Made by a program: the position numbers and the translations under genes. Below, one piece after another: positions 10,138-18,819 of a stretch of 64,000 nucleotides of DNA (position 1 is its first letter; every line of letters begins with the position of its first letter). The stretch covers positions 1-64,000 of the forward strand of contig CALJFB010000005.1 of assembly GCA_938073895.1 (NCBI GenBank), written 5' to 3'. The stretch comes from an uncultured Flavobacteriaceae bacterium. Its GTDB lineage: Bacteria; Bacteroidota; Bacteroidia; Flavobacteriales; Flavobacteriaceae. The notes beneath the pieces are model-generated. The model was not told where the DNA came from. It saw only the letters and a program-made list of their open reading frames with translations, and made no database searches.

Positions 10138-10815
10138 TTATTTCAATAACCCAATAACTTCTTCAACACCAATAGTTGCTTTTTTAGGAATTACTTGAAT
10201 AGATATATCGTTGGTTGGAGCAGGAGCAGCATCTATATAAAATTTTGGAATATACTTTGGCGCATATTGCATTAAACTTGCAGCAGGATAAACCTGTAAA
10301 GATGTTCCAATAATTAATAAAACATTGGCAGTTTCGCAAATAGAAACCGCTTTGTCTATTAAAGGCACATTTTCTCCAAACCAAACAATATGAGGTCTTA
10401 ATTGTTCGCCTTTTTCATTTTTATCGCCAAAAAAAATATCAGTTTTACAATCGTAAATCTCGTTATCGGAGCTAATTGGTCTCCTTTTTAGTAATTCGCC
10501 ATGTAAATGAATCACGTTTGTACTGCCAGCACGTTCGTGTAAATCGTCTACATTTTGAGTAATTATTGTCACATTAAAGTCTTGCTCTAATTTAGCTAAA
10601 TCAAAATGAGCTTTGTTAGGTTTTACCTCTAATAATTGTTTTCTACGTTGGTTATAAAAGTCCAAAACTAACTCAGGATTTTTGGCAAAACCTTCGGGAC
10701 TAGCAACGTCCATAACATTGTGTCCTTCCCATAAACCATTAGCATCTCTAAAGGTTTTTATACCACTTTCGGCACTAATTCCTGCACCAGTTAAAATTAC
10801 AATATGCTTTTTCAT
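10138..10815 (-). CDS. cobB: Sir2-family NAD-dependent protein deacylase
   Basis: A 225-residue cytoplasmic sirtuin that removes acyl groups from lysines and consumes NAD+. The NAD-binding motif ILTGAGISAESGIKTFRD is at residues 7-24, and TQNVDDLHERAG with the catalytic His in VIHLHGEL lies near residues 96-120. The pair Y-x-x-R in FYNQRRKQL marks the class III (SIRT5/CobB) deacylase type that favours succinyl or malonyl groups. The zinc-binding segment keeps only one Cys (YDCKTD) instead of four, so it probably lacks structural zinc. There is no helical N-terminal extension. The symbol cobB is by family, not proven orthology. Confidence 0.9.
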   Translation of the reverse strand: MKKHIVILTGAGISAESGIKTFRDANGLWEGHNVMDVASPEGFAKNPELVLDFYNQRRKQLLEVKPNKAHFDLAKLEQDFNVTIITQNVDDLHERAGSTNVIHLHGELLKRRPISSDNEIYDCKTDIFFGDKNEKGEQLRPHIVWFGENVPLIDKAVSICETANVLLIIGTSLQVYPAASLMQYAPKYIPKFYIDAAPAPTNDISIQVIPKKATIGVEEVIGLLK

Positions 10816-10860
10816 AGCTTTAAAAATATAACATTTTTGTCTAGTTTATACACTTTACTT

Positions 10861-10950
10861 GGGCAAATGGCAAGCCACCACGCTATTCGTTATAGTTTTG
10901 TAAAATCGTAGATTTAAATTTTACAAAAGCTGCCACTACTATCGTTTTTG
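10861..10950 (-). repeat. intergenic inverted-repeat element, copy B
   Basis: Read on the minus strand: GATAGTAGTGGCAGC, then TTTTGTAAAAT-like arms forming a perfect 11-bp inverted repeat (10896-10906 with 10918-10928). CTATAACGAATAGCGTGG follows. The order and core words (GTAGYGGCAKC, then an AT stem, then TATARCGRATRRC) match copy A at 1821-1971. It lies upstream of the sirtuin gene in the same orientation and in the divergent gap to the trmH-like gene. Confidence 0.5.
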
Positions 10951-11112
10951 CGAAATTACTTTTTCATATTATATATTTTTTTGATTTAAACATAAGGTTT
11001 TATACAACTCTTCAATATTAAAAAAAGAAGGTTAAACAAAAACATATATTCTATCATAAGTTTACACTAAACAATTATTATTTACTATTTTTCAGCTTTA
11101 TAAATTATAGAT

Positions 11113-11775
11113 ATGATTGACATTAAACTTTTAGAGCATTTAGAAACTTTTTTATCAGAAAACAGATTAAAACGTTTTAATCACGTATTATCTGGTCGTA
11201 CCAAACATTTTACGGTAGCTACAGAAGATGTTTATCAGTTACACAACACGAGTGCAGTAATAAGAAGTTGCGATGTTTTTGGAATTCAAGAAGTAACCAT
11301 AGTCGAAGAAAAAAACTCTAAACGTATAGATAGAGAAATTGCTATGGGCGCACAAAAATGGGTAGATTTAAACCGACATAATACGGTTAAAGATGCACTA
11401 AAAAGTTTAAAATCTCAAGGCTACCAAATTATTGCAACTACGCCACATACTAACGATTGCGAATTACACGATTTTGACGTCACTAAAAAAGCGTGTTTCT
11501 TTTTTGGTAGAGAAACCGAAGGCTTATCTCAAGAAGTTTTAGATCAAGCCGATGGTTTTCTAAAAATCCCAATGGTTGGTTTTACCGAAAGTTTAAACAT
11601 CTCTGTAAGTGCTGCCATAATTTTACAACACGTTACTACAAAGCTTAAGAAAACCGATATTAATTGGCAATTAACCGAAGAAGAAACTCTTGAAAAACGT
11701 TTAGATTGGTGTACAAAAACCATTAAATCTCACGAGGAAATTGTTGAGCGTTATTACGAAGATAATAAGCTTTAA
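11113..11775 (+). CDS. trmH: TrmH-family tRNA 2'-O-methyltransferase
   Basis: A 220-residue SPOUT methyltransferase, probably methylating the 2'-OH of G18 in tRNAs with S-adenosylmethionine. Motif 1 (NTSAVIRSCDVFGIQEVTIV, about 45-64) contains the N-x-x-A-x-x-R active-site pattern. Motif 2 (FFFGRETEGLSQEV) and motif 3 (KIPMVGFTESLNISVSAAI) form the knot and cofactor site. The C-terminal basic/acidic extension with LEKRLDWCTKT is typical of TrmH rather than RlmB, which carries an N-terminal domain. Specificity for G18 is inferred from this architecture. It stands alone with divergent and unrelated neighbours. Confidence 0.88.
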   Translation: MIDIKLLEHLETFLSENRLKRFNHVLSGRTKHFTVATEDVYQLHNTSAVIRSCDVFGIQEVTIVEEKNSKRIDREIAMGAQKWVDLNRHNTVKDALKSLKSQGYQIIATTPHTNDCELHDFDVTKKACFFFGRETEGLSQEVLDQADGFLKIPMVGFTESLNISVSAAIILQHVTTKLKKTDINWQLTEEETLEKRLDWCTKTIKSHEEIVERYYEDNKL

Positions 11776-11889
11776 TTTTTTTTCAATGTTATTATACTAA
11801 TTAAGTAACTATCGAGTTATCTATCATATAAACTTCTAAAAACTAAATTATAATAAACGTCTACTTTTTTAATCAATCATTTAAAATCT

Positions 11890-12537
11890 ATGAAACGTTT
11901 TTTTATTAGTTTAATAATTATTCTATGCGCTTTTTCTTGCACTAAAAATTCAGATATAGATAATTTACCCAATAAGAAAGCCGAAAACTTCTATGCCTTA
12001 ACCGTTGGTAATTCTTGGGTTTATAAAAATTTTAAATATAATTCTGCTACAGAATTATATGAAGACGCTGGAATTGTAGATTCTGTAAGTATTGTTGGTA
12101 CAGAAATTATTTCAAACGAAACTTATTATAAGTTTAGGAGATTTACTGCTGGTAATGATAATAATGAGAATTTTTGTAATCCAAACGGAGAGCATTTTGA
12201 GTTTTTTAGAGAAATAGATGGTGATTTAGTTAATAGCGATGGCGAAATTAAATTCACTAATAATAATTATGAAGAACGATTTTTTTTTGATGCAGGTTGG
12301 GGCATTGTTTATGAAACTCTTGAGGTAGATGAAACAATTAAAAACGTAGAAGCTGGAGCGTTTAATTGTATTAATTCTAAGAGATATGCTAAAATTTCTG
12401 GAACAGGCGAAATTTTACCTGGAATAGATAGGTTTTATTACTCTAAAGGAATTGGTTTAATTTATGACACTTCTTCTTTTACCTCTATTGCAACACCAAT
12501 ATTTATTAGACAATTATCATCCTATAATGTACAATAA
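11890..12537 (+). CDS. hypothetical lipoprotein
   Basis: A 215-residue protein of unknown function. It begins with a lipoprotein signal peptide, KRFFISLIIILCAFSC, with the lipidation Cys at about residue 17 followed by TKNSD. The mature part has a motif FYALTVGNSWVYKNFKY that recurs in Bacteroidota lipoproteins. Beta-rich sequence follows, with two further Cys (FCNPNG and FNCINS) and a C-terminal GIDRFYYSKGIGLIYD that resembles the end of such domains. It is probably anchored in the outer membrane. It ends 4 nt before a strong bidirectional terminator and has no operon partner. Confidence 0.75.
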   Translation: MKRFFISLIIILCAFSCTKNSDIDNLPNKKAENFYALTVGNSWVYKNFKYNSATELYEDAGIVDSVSIVGTEIISNETYYKFRRFTAGNDNNENFCNPNGEHFEFFREIDGDLVNSDGEIKFTNNNYEERFFFDAGWGIVYETLEVDETIKNVEAGAFNCINSKRYAKISGTGEILPGIDRFYYSKGIGLIYDTSSFTSIATPIFIRQLSSYNVQ

Positions 12538-12540
12538 ATT

Positions 12541-12573
12541 AAAAAGGGCAATTATTAAATAATTGCCCTTTTT
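12541..12573. terminator. bidirectional intrinsic terminator
   Basis: A perfect 15-bp stem (12541-12555, 12559-12573) with a TAA loop has A-run and T-run at its ends. It separates the convergent lipoprotein gene and the CarboxypepD_reg-like gene. Confidence 0.93.
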
Positions 12574-12599
12574 AATTTAATACTAGATATAAAATAAAG

Positions 12600-13421
12600 T
12601 TATAAACGCTTTTTTCTACTTTTACTAAGTATTTTGTATTCTTCGTAGCATTCGTTTATAGCATCTAAAACTTGTAAATCGTTTGCTGTATCTATAAACT
12701 CTTTAGAGTAATTACATTGACTAACAATTTCGTCTAAATCTATTTTTGTAACACCAAGTAGTGCTGTAAGCATATCTCTATCAAAACGAGTAGCAAGAGT
12801 ATTTCTAATCTCGTCGTCTTGTTTCATTTGTTTAAACTTACGCATTTGTTTTCCTTTTCTAGAAAACGTATTGTAAAGAAAATCTACAGGATTAAAAATA
12901 GAACCTAATACTTTAGACAATGCTCCTGGCGATTTTTTACCAGCTTCGTAACCGCTTTTAATACCAGGTATTTTATATCTATAATTATCGTTAACAGTAA
13001 CTTGTTTAATATCTACTTCTAAATATCCGGTTAATTTTAATTGGCTAATTACAACTTCTTCTAGCGCTAAAGCTAATTCTGTAAGAGATATAGTTGATTT
13101 TTCAATTTTATTAACCCAATCGTTAGTTACTCTAATTTTAACCGATTTATAGCCTAAATGCGATAGATGTAACGTATCGTTAACCCTTGCTTTAAGTTCA
13201 AACTCTCCTTTGTTATTTGTTGCAGCACCAATAACTTGGTTTAAGTTTGTAATATTAACGCCGCTTAAGGTTGTGTTAGATGTGGCATCAATAATTACAC
13301 CTCTTACAAATCCTATTTTATTAGTTTCTGTAGAGTCTTTAGTAATGGTACTATTTTTATTTTGCGCTTCAATAGAAGATATTAAAATAACACTAAATAA
13401 GATGGAAATAAATAATTTCAT
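12600..13421 (-). CDS. secreted CarboxypepD_reg-like domain protein
   Basis: A 273-residue exported protein. A signal peptide (MKLFISILFSVILISSIEAQ) is followed by one carboxypeptidase-regulatory-like beta-sandwich at about 38-105 (FVRGVIIDATSNTTLSGVN, then LHLSHLGYKSVKIRV). After that, ALEEVVISQLKLTGYLEVDI and a helical, basic C-terminal half follow. The front part is built like that of a TonB receptor, but no plug or barrel follows. This stand-alone form is common in flavobacteria and its function is unknown; the C-terminal helical part may bind another envelope component. A second protein with the same N-terminal layout lies at 15851-17104. Confidence 0.8.
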   Translation of the reverse strand: MKLFISILFSVILISSIEAQNKNSTITKDSTETNKIGFVRGVIIDATSNTTLSGVNITNLNQVIGAATNNKGEFELKARVNDTLHLSHLGYKSVKIRVTNDWVNKIEKSTISLTELALALEEVVISQLKLTGYLEVDIKQVTVNDNYRYKIPGIKSGYEAGKKSPGALSKVLGSIFNPVDFLYNTFSRKGKQMRKFKQMKQDDEIRNTLATRFDRDMLTALLGVTKIDLDEIVSQCNYSKEFIDTANDLQVLDAINECYEEYKILSKSRKKRL

Positions 13422-13672
13422 TTACAATAAGTATAATATCAAAAATAGAAAACAATTAACCATTATAACTATTTATAGCTTTTTTTTGACGAAAGATTAA
13501 CAAAAAAAGCATATTGTAATATCTTATTTTAAATATTTAGGTTACATAATATTTATTCTATTTTAATTTTATGTCTCACTTTCGTCTTGGTTGTGTTGTC
13601 TTCAATCAATATAAGTAGAATATTAAGGTTTCTAAATTTTTTAATGTATGATTTAGATTAGTCACTAAAAAT
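13422..13672. other. intergenic region, nothing recognised
   Basis: AT-rich spacer between the CarboxypepD_reg-like gene and the helicase terminator. I see no open reading frame or repeat of note. Confidence 0.5.
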
Positions 13673-13703
13673 AAAAAGACCAAACGTTAAGTTTGGTCTT
13701 TTT
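13673..13703 (-). terminator. intrinsic terminator of the DEAD-box helicase gene
   Basis: A perfect 13-bp stem AAAAAGACCAAAC/GTTTGGTCTTTTT (13673-13685, 13691-13703) with a GTTAA loop, 21 nt past the stop codon. Confidence 0.92.
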
Positions 13704-13724
13704 ATTTTTTTAAGTATTAAGTTT

Positions 13725-15584
13725 CTAGTCTTCAGAACGTCTAGAGCGTCTTGGTCTATCAGAAAAAGATGTGCTTCTTTCAGAACTGCGTCTATCAGGT
13801 CTATCAGAACTGCTTCTACGATCGCTGTTTCCGCTTTTTCTATCTCCGCCAAAACCACCAGAACGTCTTTCGCCTCTTGGTCCATCGTTACGTTTTCTTC
13901 GGTCTCCGCCGCCACTACCTTCGCGACGTCTTCCTCCGCCGCCACCGCGGTTTCTTCCACCGCCACCGCGTCCACCTTTGTCTTCTGTAACTTCTACATT
14001 AACAAAGCGTCCGTTTTGCTTATAGTCTGTGAAAAATGCTAATACTTTTTCTTGGTGTTCTTTTTCTGTATTAAAGAAAGAAAAAGTTTCTTTACAATCC
14101 ACTTTGAAAACATCGTCTCTACCTAAATTTAGTTCTTCTTTTAAGAAGTCTTTAAGTTTCATCCAATCGTAACCATCTTTTTCTCCTACGTTAATAAAGT
14201 AACGTGCTGCATTTCCTCCAGAAGATCTTCTGCCACTTTCTCCGCGATCACGTCCATTATCTTGAACATTTAAGTCTTTAGATTTCTGGTAGTATTTAAA
14301 GAAACGTGTAAATTCGGCAGAAAAGAATTTTTTAATTAAATCTTCTTTAGTGTCTTCTTCAAATAAAGCATTTATTTCTTCTAAATAGGGATCAATATCT
14401 GTATTAACTTTAGCAGCGTGAACTTTAGCAGCTGTAGCTTTAAGTTGTACTTCACAAATTTGCATTCCATTAGGAATTTCTTTTTTAATAAAGTCTTTTT
14501 TAATAATACGCTCTATACTTTTAATTTTGCGTACTTCACCTTTATTTACAATAACCATAGAAATTCCTGTCTTACCAGCACGTCCTGTTCTTCCAGATCT
14601 GTGTGTGTAAGTTTCTATTTCGTCTGGTAACTGGTAATTAATTACGTGTGTAATATCGTCAACATCAATACCACGCGCAGCAACATCTGTAGCTACTAAC
14701 ATTTGTATTTGTTTGTTACGGAATTGCTTCATAACAATATCACGTTGATTTTGACTTAAATCTCCGTGTAATGCTCCAGCACTGTAGCCATCTCCAATTA
14801 AGTTTTCGGCAACTTGTTGTGTGTCTCTTTTTGTACGACAGAAAATTACAGCAAATATTTCTGGATTTACATCGGCCAAACGTTTTAATGCATGGTAACG
14901 GTCGCGAGAATTTGCTATATAATATTCGTGAGAAACTGTTTTAGAACCTTCATTTTTATGACCAACCGTAATTTCTTTAGGCTCGAACATAAATTTCTTA
15001 GCAATAGTTGCTACTTCTCTTGGCATAGTTGCAGAGAATAACCATGTGTTTTTTTCGTCTGGTGTATGCGATAAGATTTCAGTTATATCTTCTTTGAAAC
15101 CCATGTTTAGCATTTCGTCAGCTTCATCTAAAACCGCATATTGGATTTTAGAGATGTCAACCAAACGTCTTTTAATCATATCTTTCATTCTACCAGGCGT
15201 AGCAACAATTACTTGTGCGCCACGTTTTACTTCTCTGGCTTGGTCTTGAATGCTTGCTCCACCATAAATAGCGGTAACATTTAAACCTTTATTGTACTTT
15301 CCGTACAATTTCATCTCGTTAGTAATTTGTAAACAAAGTTCACGAGTAGGCGATAAGATTAAACCTTGTGTTGTACGGCTTTCAATGTCTATTTTTTGTA
15401 ACATTGGAAAACCAAACGCAGCAGTTTTTCCAGTTCCAGTTTGCGCTAAGGCAACTAAATCTGTGTCTTCTTCTAATAATATTGGGATTGCTTTGGCTTG
15501 GACTTCACTTGGTGTTTCAAAACCTAAGTCTGTAATTGCCTTTAGTAAGTCTTCGTTAAGACCTAATTCTTGGAATGTGCTCAT
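13725..15584 (-). CDS. deaD: DEAD-box ATP-dependent RNA helicase, DeaD/CsdA-like
   Basis: A 619-residue cytoplasmic RNA helicase acting in ribosome assembly and RNA unwinding, often at low temperature. All core motifs are visible: Q motif near LGFETPSEVQ (19-28), AQTGTGKTA (motif I), PTRELCLQI, GGASI, TPGRM, DEAD in VLDEADEM, SATMP (III), and ATDVAARGID with HRSGRTGRAG (VI). A DbpA-like RNA-binding domain follows at about 455-540 (YFINVGEKDGYDWMKLKDFL). The tail of about 75 residues is rich in Arg, Gly and Ser (GGRGGGGRNRGGGGGRR), which also creates long shadow ORFs. A textbook promoter and a structured leader of about 120 nt precede it (see those entries). Confidence 0.95.
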   Translation of the reverse strand: MSTFQELGLNEDLLKAITDLGFETPSEVQAKAIPILLEEDTDLVALAQTGTGKTAAFGFPMLQKIDIESRTTQGLILSPTRELCLQITNEMKLYGKYNKGLNVTAIYGGASIQDQAREVKRGAQVIVATPGRMKDMIKRRLVDISKIQYAVLDEADEMLNMGFKEDITEILSHTPDEKNTWLFSATMPREVATIAKKFMFEPKEITVGHKNEGSKTVSHEYYIANSRDRYHALKRLADVNPEIFAVIFCRTKRDTQQVAENLIGDGYSAGALHGDLSQNQRDIVMKQFRNKQIQMLVATDVAARGIDVDDITHVINYQLPDEIETYTHRSGRTGRAGKTGISMVIVNKGEVRKIKSIERIIKKDFIKKEIPNGMQICEVQLKATAAKVHAAKVNTDIDPYLEEINALFEEDTKEDLIKKFFSAEFTRFFKYYQKSKDLNVQDNGRDRGESGRRSSGGNAARYFINVGEKDGYDWMKLKDFLKEELNLGRDDVFKVDCKETFSFFNTEKEHQEKVLAFFTDYKQNGRFVNVEVTEDKGGRGGGGRNRGGGGGRRREGSGGGDRRKRNDGPRGERRSGGFGGDRKSGNSDRRSSSDRPDRRSSERSTSFSDRPRRSRRSED

Positions 15585-15704
15585 TCTTTTAGTAAGTATT
15601 CAATTGCATTGCTATAATAATGGTGTTACATTAAGAAGCGCATCGAAAATACTGAACCTTAAAACTTCTAGTAACACAGTCCTCACTCTGAGGAGCTTTA
15701 ATAA
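15585..15704 (-). promoter_or_regulatory. structured 5' leader of the DEAD-box helicase mRNA
   Basis: From the promoter, transcription should start near 15704, leaving a leader of about 120 nt. On the RNA strand it has a hairpin CCTCA-GAG-TGAGG (15693-15681). A long-range stem follows, GTGTTAC (15677-15671) with GTAACAC (15629-15623), reinforced inside by GAAG (15668-15665) with CTTC (15638-15635). Such length and pairing suggest post-transcriptional control, for example cold-shock or autoregulation. No known riboswitch class is recognised. Confidence 0.5.
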
Positions 15705-15708
15705 AGTG

Positions 15709-15738
15709 CAAAGGTACTCTTTTATTTGGTATTAACAA
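15709..15738 (-). promoter_or_regulatory. promoter of the DEAD-box helicase gene
   Basis: On the minus strand TTG (15738-15736) is followed by 19 nt and TACCTTTG (15716-15709). This is an exact match to TTG-N19-TAnnTTTG. Confidence 0.82.
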
Positions 15739-15850
15739 GGTTTAGATTATTTTTGTATCTAAGCTGTTGATTATTAAGTGTTTGTTTTTTTAATTTCTAA
15801 TAATGAAATTAACAAGGATTCCATGTTTAAAGTATAGAAAAAAAGTAGAA

Positions 15851-17104
15851 TTAAGACTTTTTAAGTTGCTTGTTTATTTTTTTTATGGCATTTTCAATAG
15901 ATTTTTCAGGTTCTATAATATTATAAGCTCCCCAAAATTTGTTGTCTAAAAAGCCATTGGCTTGCTCTTCAAAAATACTTGATGCTTTTAATTTGTTTTT
16001 ATTGGTAATTTTGTAGTTGTTATTGTATTCCCAATCTGTTATTGCCATTTCGCTTTGTAAACTATATTTTTTTCCAAACCATTGACTTTTCCATTTTACT
16101 TTAAAGTCTAAACTAATATTACTATATGCATAATGCCATTTTCCATGACTTAGCGAAAAGTTAACTATATAATTTGCTTTTGTTGGTAGTACTTTAGCAT
16201 TTCTTGGTTTTGTATTTATAAATAGTTTACTTGCTTTTTGTGGATTACTTAAATTTAAGTTGTAATCTGCCTTAGTTAGTGCGTTTGTTTCTGAGTCTAT
16301 ATATAATTTACCATAATACAAAATGTCTGTAATGTTTTCCTTTTGTTTAAAGGCTACAACATATACTTTTTTATTATTTATGACAGTAGATTTGTTAAAT
16401 GAAAAAGTATAACTATCGTAATTATTGTCTGTAAATATAAAATCTGGATACTTAATTAAATCTGTGTGTAACGCACTATATGGTCCGCCACGAAGTTTTA
16501 ATGCTAAGGTGTCTAGTTTACTGTAGTTGGTTTTTTTACGAGCCTTTATAATGGTTATTATATCTCTTTTTGACGTTGAATATGGTGTTTTTTGAATATT
16601 TAATACAGCTTCGGATAATGATGCATTTCTATTGTTTTTCTTTATTGTTTCCCTGTAAAAGCTTGTCATTACAGTAGATTTATTAAGGTAATTATTGTTT
16701 TTTAGTTTTAGCATTTTTAAAACTAAATCTTTAGCATTTTTGTTTTTTAATAGCTCTACGACTTCTAATTGTGTAGGCGCAGGAAGTAAGTAAATAATAT
16801 TTCCAGTTCTTTTTAATGTGCTTAAATCAATTTCTAAAGGTTGGTATCCTAAAAAAGATATTTGCATTTGTTTAAGCATTCTGTTTGTTGGTAATTTTAA
16901 AACAAATTCGCCTTCTTTATTAGTAATTGTGCTAATGTTAGAATCTAAAACATTTAACGTAGCTAAATGCATTGGATTTGAACTTGTCTTGTCTAGAATT
17001 TTTCCTGAGAAAAAAGTAGTATTTTGAGCAGATAAGAATACTGTTTGTAATAGTAGTAAGCAAAAAATAAAGCTATTACGTTTTATGTTTATTGAAGCTT
17101 TCAT
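15851..17104 (-). CDS. secreted CarboxypepD_reg-like domain protein
   Basis: An exported protein of 417 residues if translation starts at the second Met (MKASINIKRNSFIFCLLLLQ). I prefer this over the track start at 17131 because it puts the signal peptide at the N-terminus; the signal ends at VFLSAQ. A carboxypeptidase-regulatory-like domain follows (FFSGKILDKTSSNPMHLATL to QISFLGYQPLEIDL). A region of about 280 residues then has LKMLKLKNNNYLNKSTVMTS and beta-rich segments (KLYIDSETNALTKADYNL) resembling outer-membrane lipoprotein-carrier-like folds. Function is unknown. It shares the N-terminal layout of the protein at 12600-13421, but the remainder differs. Confidence 0.8.
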   Translation of the reverse strand: MKASINIKRNSFIFCLLLLQTVFLSAQNTTFFSGKILDKTSSNPMHLATLNVLDSNISTITNKEGEFVLKLPTNRMLKQMQISFLGYQPLEIDLSTLKRTGNIIYLLPAPTQLEVVELLKNKNAKDLVLKMLKLKNNNYLNKSTVMTSFYRETIKKNNRNASLSEAVLNIQKTPYSTSKRDIITIIKARKKTNYSKLDTLALKLRGGPYSALHTDLIKYPDFIFTDNNYDSYTFSFNKSTVINNKKVYVVAFKQKENITDILYYGKLYIDSETNALTKADYNLNLSNPQKASKLFINTKPRNAKVLPTKANYIVNFSLSHGKWHYAYSNISLDFKVKWKSQWFGKKYSLQSEMAITDWEYNNNYKITNKNKLKASSIFEEQANGFLDNKFWGAYNIIEPEKSIENAIKKINKQLKKS

Positions 17105-17206
17105 AATATCAATTTTTATAAAGTTAATCAATTAGGCTCCTTTTTTTGAAAGTTTTATGTTAAATTTAAGACTTATCAACCTTTAAAGAGTATTATATTT
17201 ACAGTC

Positions 17207-17214
17207 TATTTTTG
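17207..17214 (+). promoter_or_regulatory. -7 promoter box of bshC
   Basis: TATTTTTG matches TAnnTTTG and ends 6 nt before the ATG at 17221. It overlaps the upstream TTG codon used by the ORF track, which argues for the ATG as the true start. No convincing -33 TTG is seen. Confidence 0.5.
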
Positions 17215-17220
17215 CCTAAT

Positions 17221-18819
17221 ATGAAAAAACAAACCTTAGCTTATTCTGAAATTCGATTTTTTTCGCCTTTAATAAAAGATTACATGGCAAAATCTGCTGG
17301 TTTAAGACCTTTTTACTTAAACGGAACTACATTAGAAGATTTTAAAAGTCAAATAGCAGTAAAGCAAGATTTTTCTATGGCTAATAGGCAAGTTTTAGTT
17401 AAGTCGCTTAAAGCGCAATACACTAATATTGATACTTCAGAATTAACAAAACAACATATTGAGAGTTTATTAGAACCTAACACATTTACAATAACTACAG
17501 GACATCAATTAAATTTATTTACAGGACCATTATATTTTTTGTTTAAAATTGTATCTGCTATAAATTTAGCTAAAGAATTAAAAGTTGCTTATCCAGAACA
17601 AAACTTTGTACCAGTATATTGGATGGCCTCAGAAGATCACGATTTTGACGAGATTAATTACTTCAATTTTAAAGGAAAAAAAGTACAGTGGAATAGAGTT
17701 GCAAGTGGAGCAGTTGGAGAATTAGATACTAAAGGTTTAGAGCAAGTTTTTCAATTATTTAAAAATCAATTAGGATTAAGTAATAATGCTAAAACGTTAA
17801 CAAAACTTTTTAAAAATGCTTATTTAGAACATTCAAATTTAGCAGATGCTACAAGGTATATTGCTAATTTTTTATTTAAAGATTATGGTTTAGTTGTTAT
17901 AGACGCTAATTTTAAAAGTTTAAAACAATTATTTATTCCAAGTATAAAACAAGAATTAGAGCAACAGGTATCTTTTGCAAATGTTACTCAGACCTCTAAG
18001 GCTTTGGGCGCACTAAATTCTGATTATAAAATACAGGTTAATCCAAGAGAAATTAATCTTTTTTATAACCATAAAAATCTTAGAGAACGAATTGTTTTTA
18101 AAGATGGCAATTACAACGTATTAAATACCAAACTAACTTTTTCTAAAGCAGAGATTCTAAAAGAAGTAGAAACTAATCCACAACACTTTTCGCCTAACGT
18201 AATTTTAAGACCATTATATCAAGAACAGATTTTACCTAATCTTTGTTATATTGGTGGCGGCGGAGAATTGGCGTATTGGTTTCAGTTAAAACAAAACTTC
18301 GAAGCCTTTAATACACCTTTTCCAATTTTATTAATGCGTAATTCTGCTTTATTGCAAAGTAAAGTTCAAGCAAATAAAATGTCTAAGTTAGATATTTCTC
18401 CAAAGCAATTATTTTTAAAACAGATTGATTTAGTCGAAGAAAAAGTAAAAACAATTTCTAAAATTAGAATTGATTTTAGTTCTCAAAAATTACAATTAGA
18501 AAATCAATTTAAAGATTTGTATGAAATTGCAAAACAAACCGATGCATCTTTTGTTGGTGCAGTTGCAGCACAAGAACGTAAACAAATTAAAGGAATAGAA
18601 TATTTAGAACAACGCTTGTTAAAAGCACAAAAGCGTAAACTAAATACCGAAGTAGATAGAATTACTGAGCTTCAAAATCAGTTATTTCCAAACAAAAGCT
18701 TACAAGAACGACAAGCAAATTTCTCCGAATTCTACTTGGAATATGGCGAACTATTAATTCCTTCACTTATAGAAAGTTTAAATCCGTTAGATTTAGAGTT
18801 TAGTATTATTACACTTTAA
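17221..18819 (+). CDS. bshC: bacillithiol biosynthesis cysteine-adding enzyme
   Basis: BshC joins cysteine to GlcN-malate in the last step of bacillithiol synthesis, the low-molecular-weight thiol found in Firmicutes and many Bacteroidota. The 532-residue protein has the Rossmann-like N-terminal core with TITTGHQLNLFTGPLYFLFK (about 93-112) and VPVYWMASEDHDFDEINYF (about 136-154). ILRPLYQEQILPNLCYIGGGGELAYWFQLK lies in the middle, and a C-terminal coiled coil includes the KRKLNTEVDRITELQNQLFP region. I chose the ATG at 17221 over the track's TTG at 17212, which lies inside the -7 box. Other bacillithiol genes (bshA, bshB) are not in the window. Confidence 0.93.
   Translation: MKKQTLAYSEIRFFSPLIKDYMAKSAGLRPFYLNGTTLEDFKSQIAVKQDFSMANRQVLVKSLKAQYTNIDTSELTKQHIESLLEPNTFTITTGHQLNLFTGPLYFLFKIVSAINLAKELKVAYPEQNFVPVYWMASEDHDFDEINYFNFKGKKVQWNRVASGAVGELDTKGLEQVFQLFKNQLGLSNNAKTLTKLFKNAYLEHSNLADATRYIANFLFKDYGLVVIDANFKSLKQLFIPSIKQELEQQVSFANVTQTSKALGALNSDYKIQVNPREINLFYNHKNLRERIVFKDGNYNVLNTKLTFSKAEILKEVETNPQHFSPNVILRPLYQEQILPNLCYIGGGGELAYWFQLKQNFEAFNTPFPILLMRNSALLQSKVQANKMSKLDISPKQLFLKQIDLVEEKVKTISKIRIDFSSQKLQLENQFKDLYEIAKQTDASFVGAVAAQERKQIKGIEYLEQRLLKAQKRKLNTEVDRITELQNQLFPNKSLQERQANFSEFYLEYGELLIPSLIESLNPLDLEFSIITL

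Noticed and set aside
10184-10384. 66-aa minus-strand ORF inside the sirtuin gene
   Set aside because: It is an alternative frame of cobB; the sirtuin frame carries all family motifs.
13658-14025. Overlapping ORFs at 13658-13975 (minus) and 13751-14025 (plus)
   Set aside because: They are shadows of the Arg/Gly/Ser-rich tail of the DEAD-box helicase; low-complexity codons create open frames on all strands.
15292-15735. 147-aa plus-strand ORF over the helicase start and leader
   Set aside because: It is antisense to conserved helicase motifs and crosses the helicase promoter; the protein has no recognisable features.
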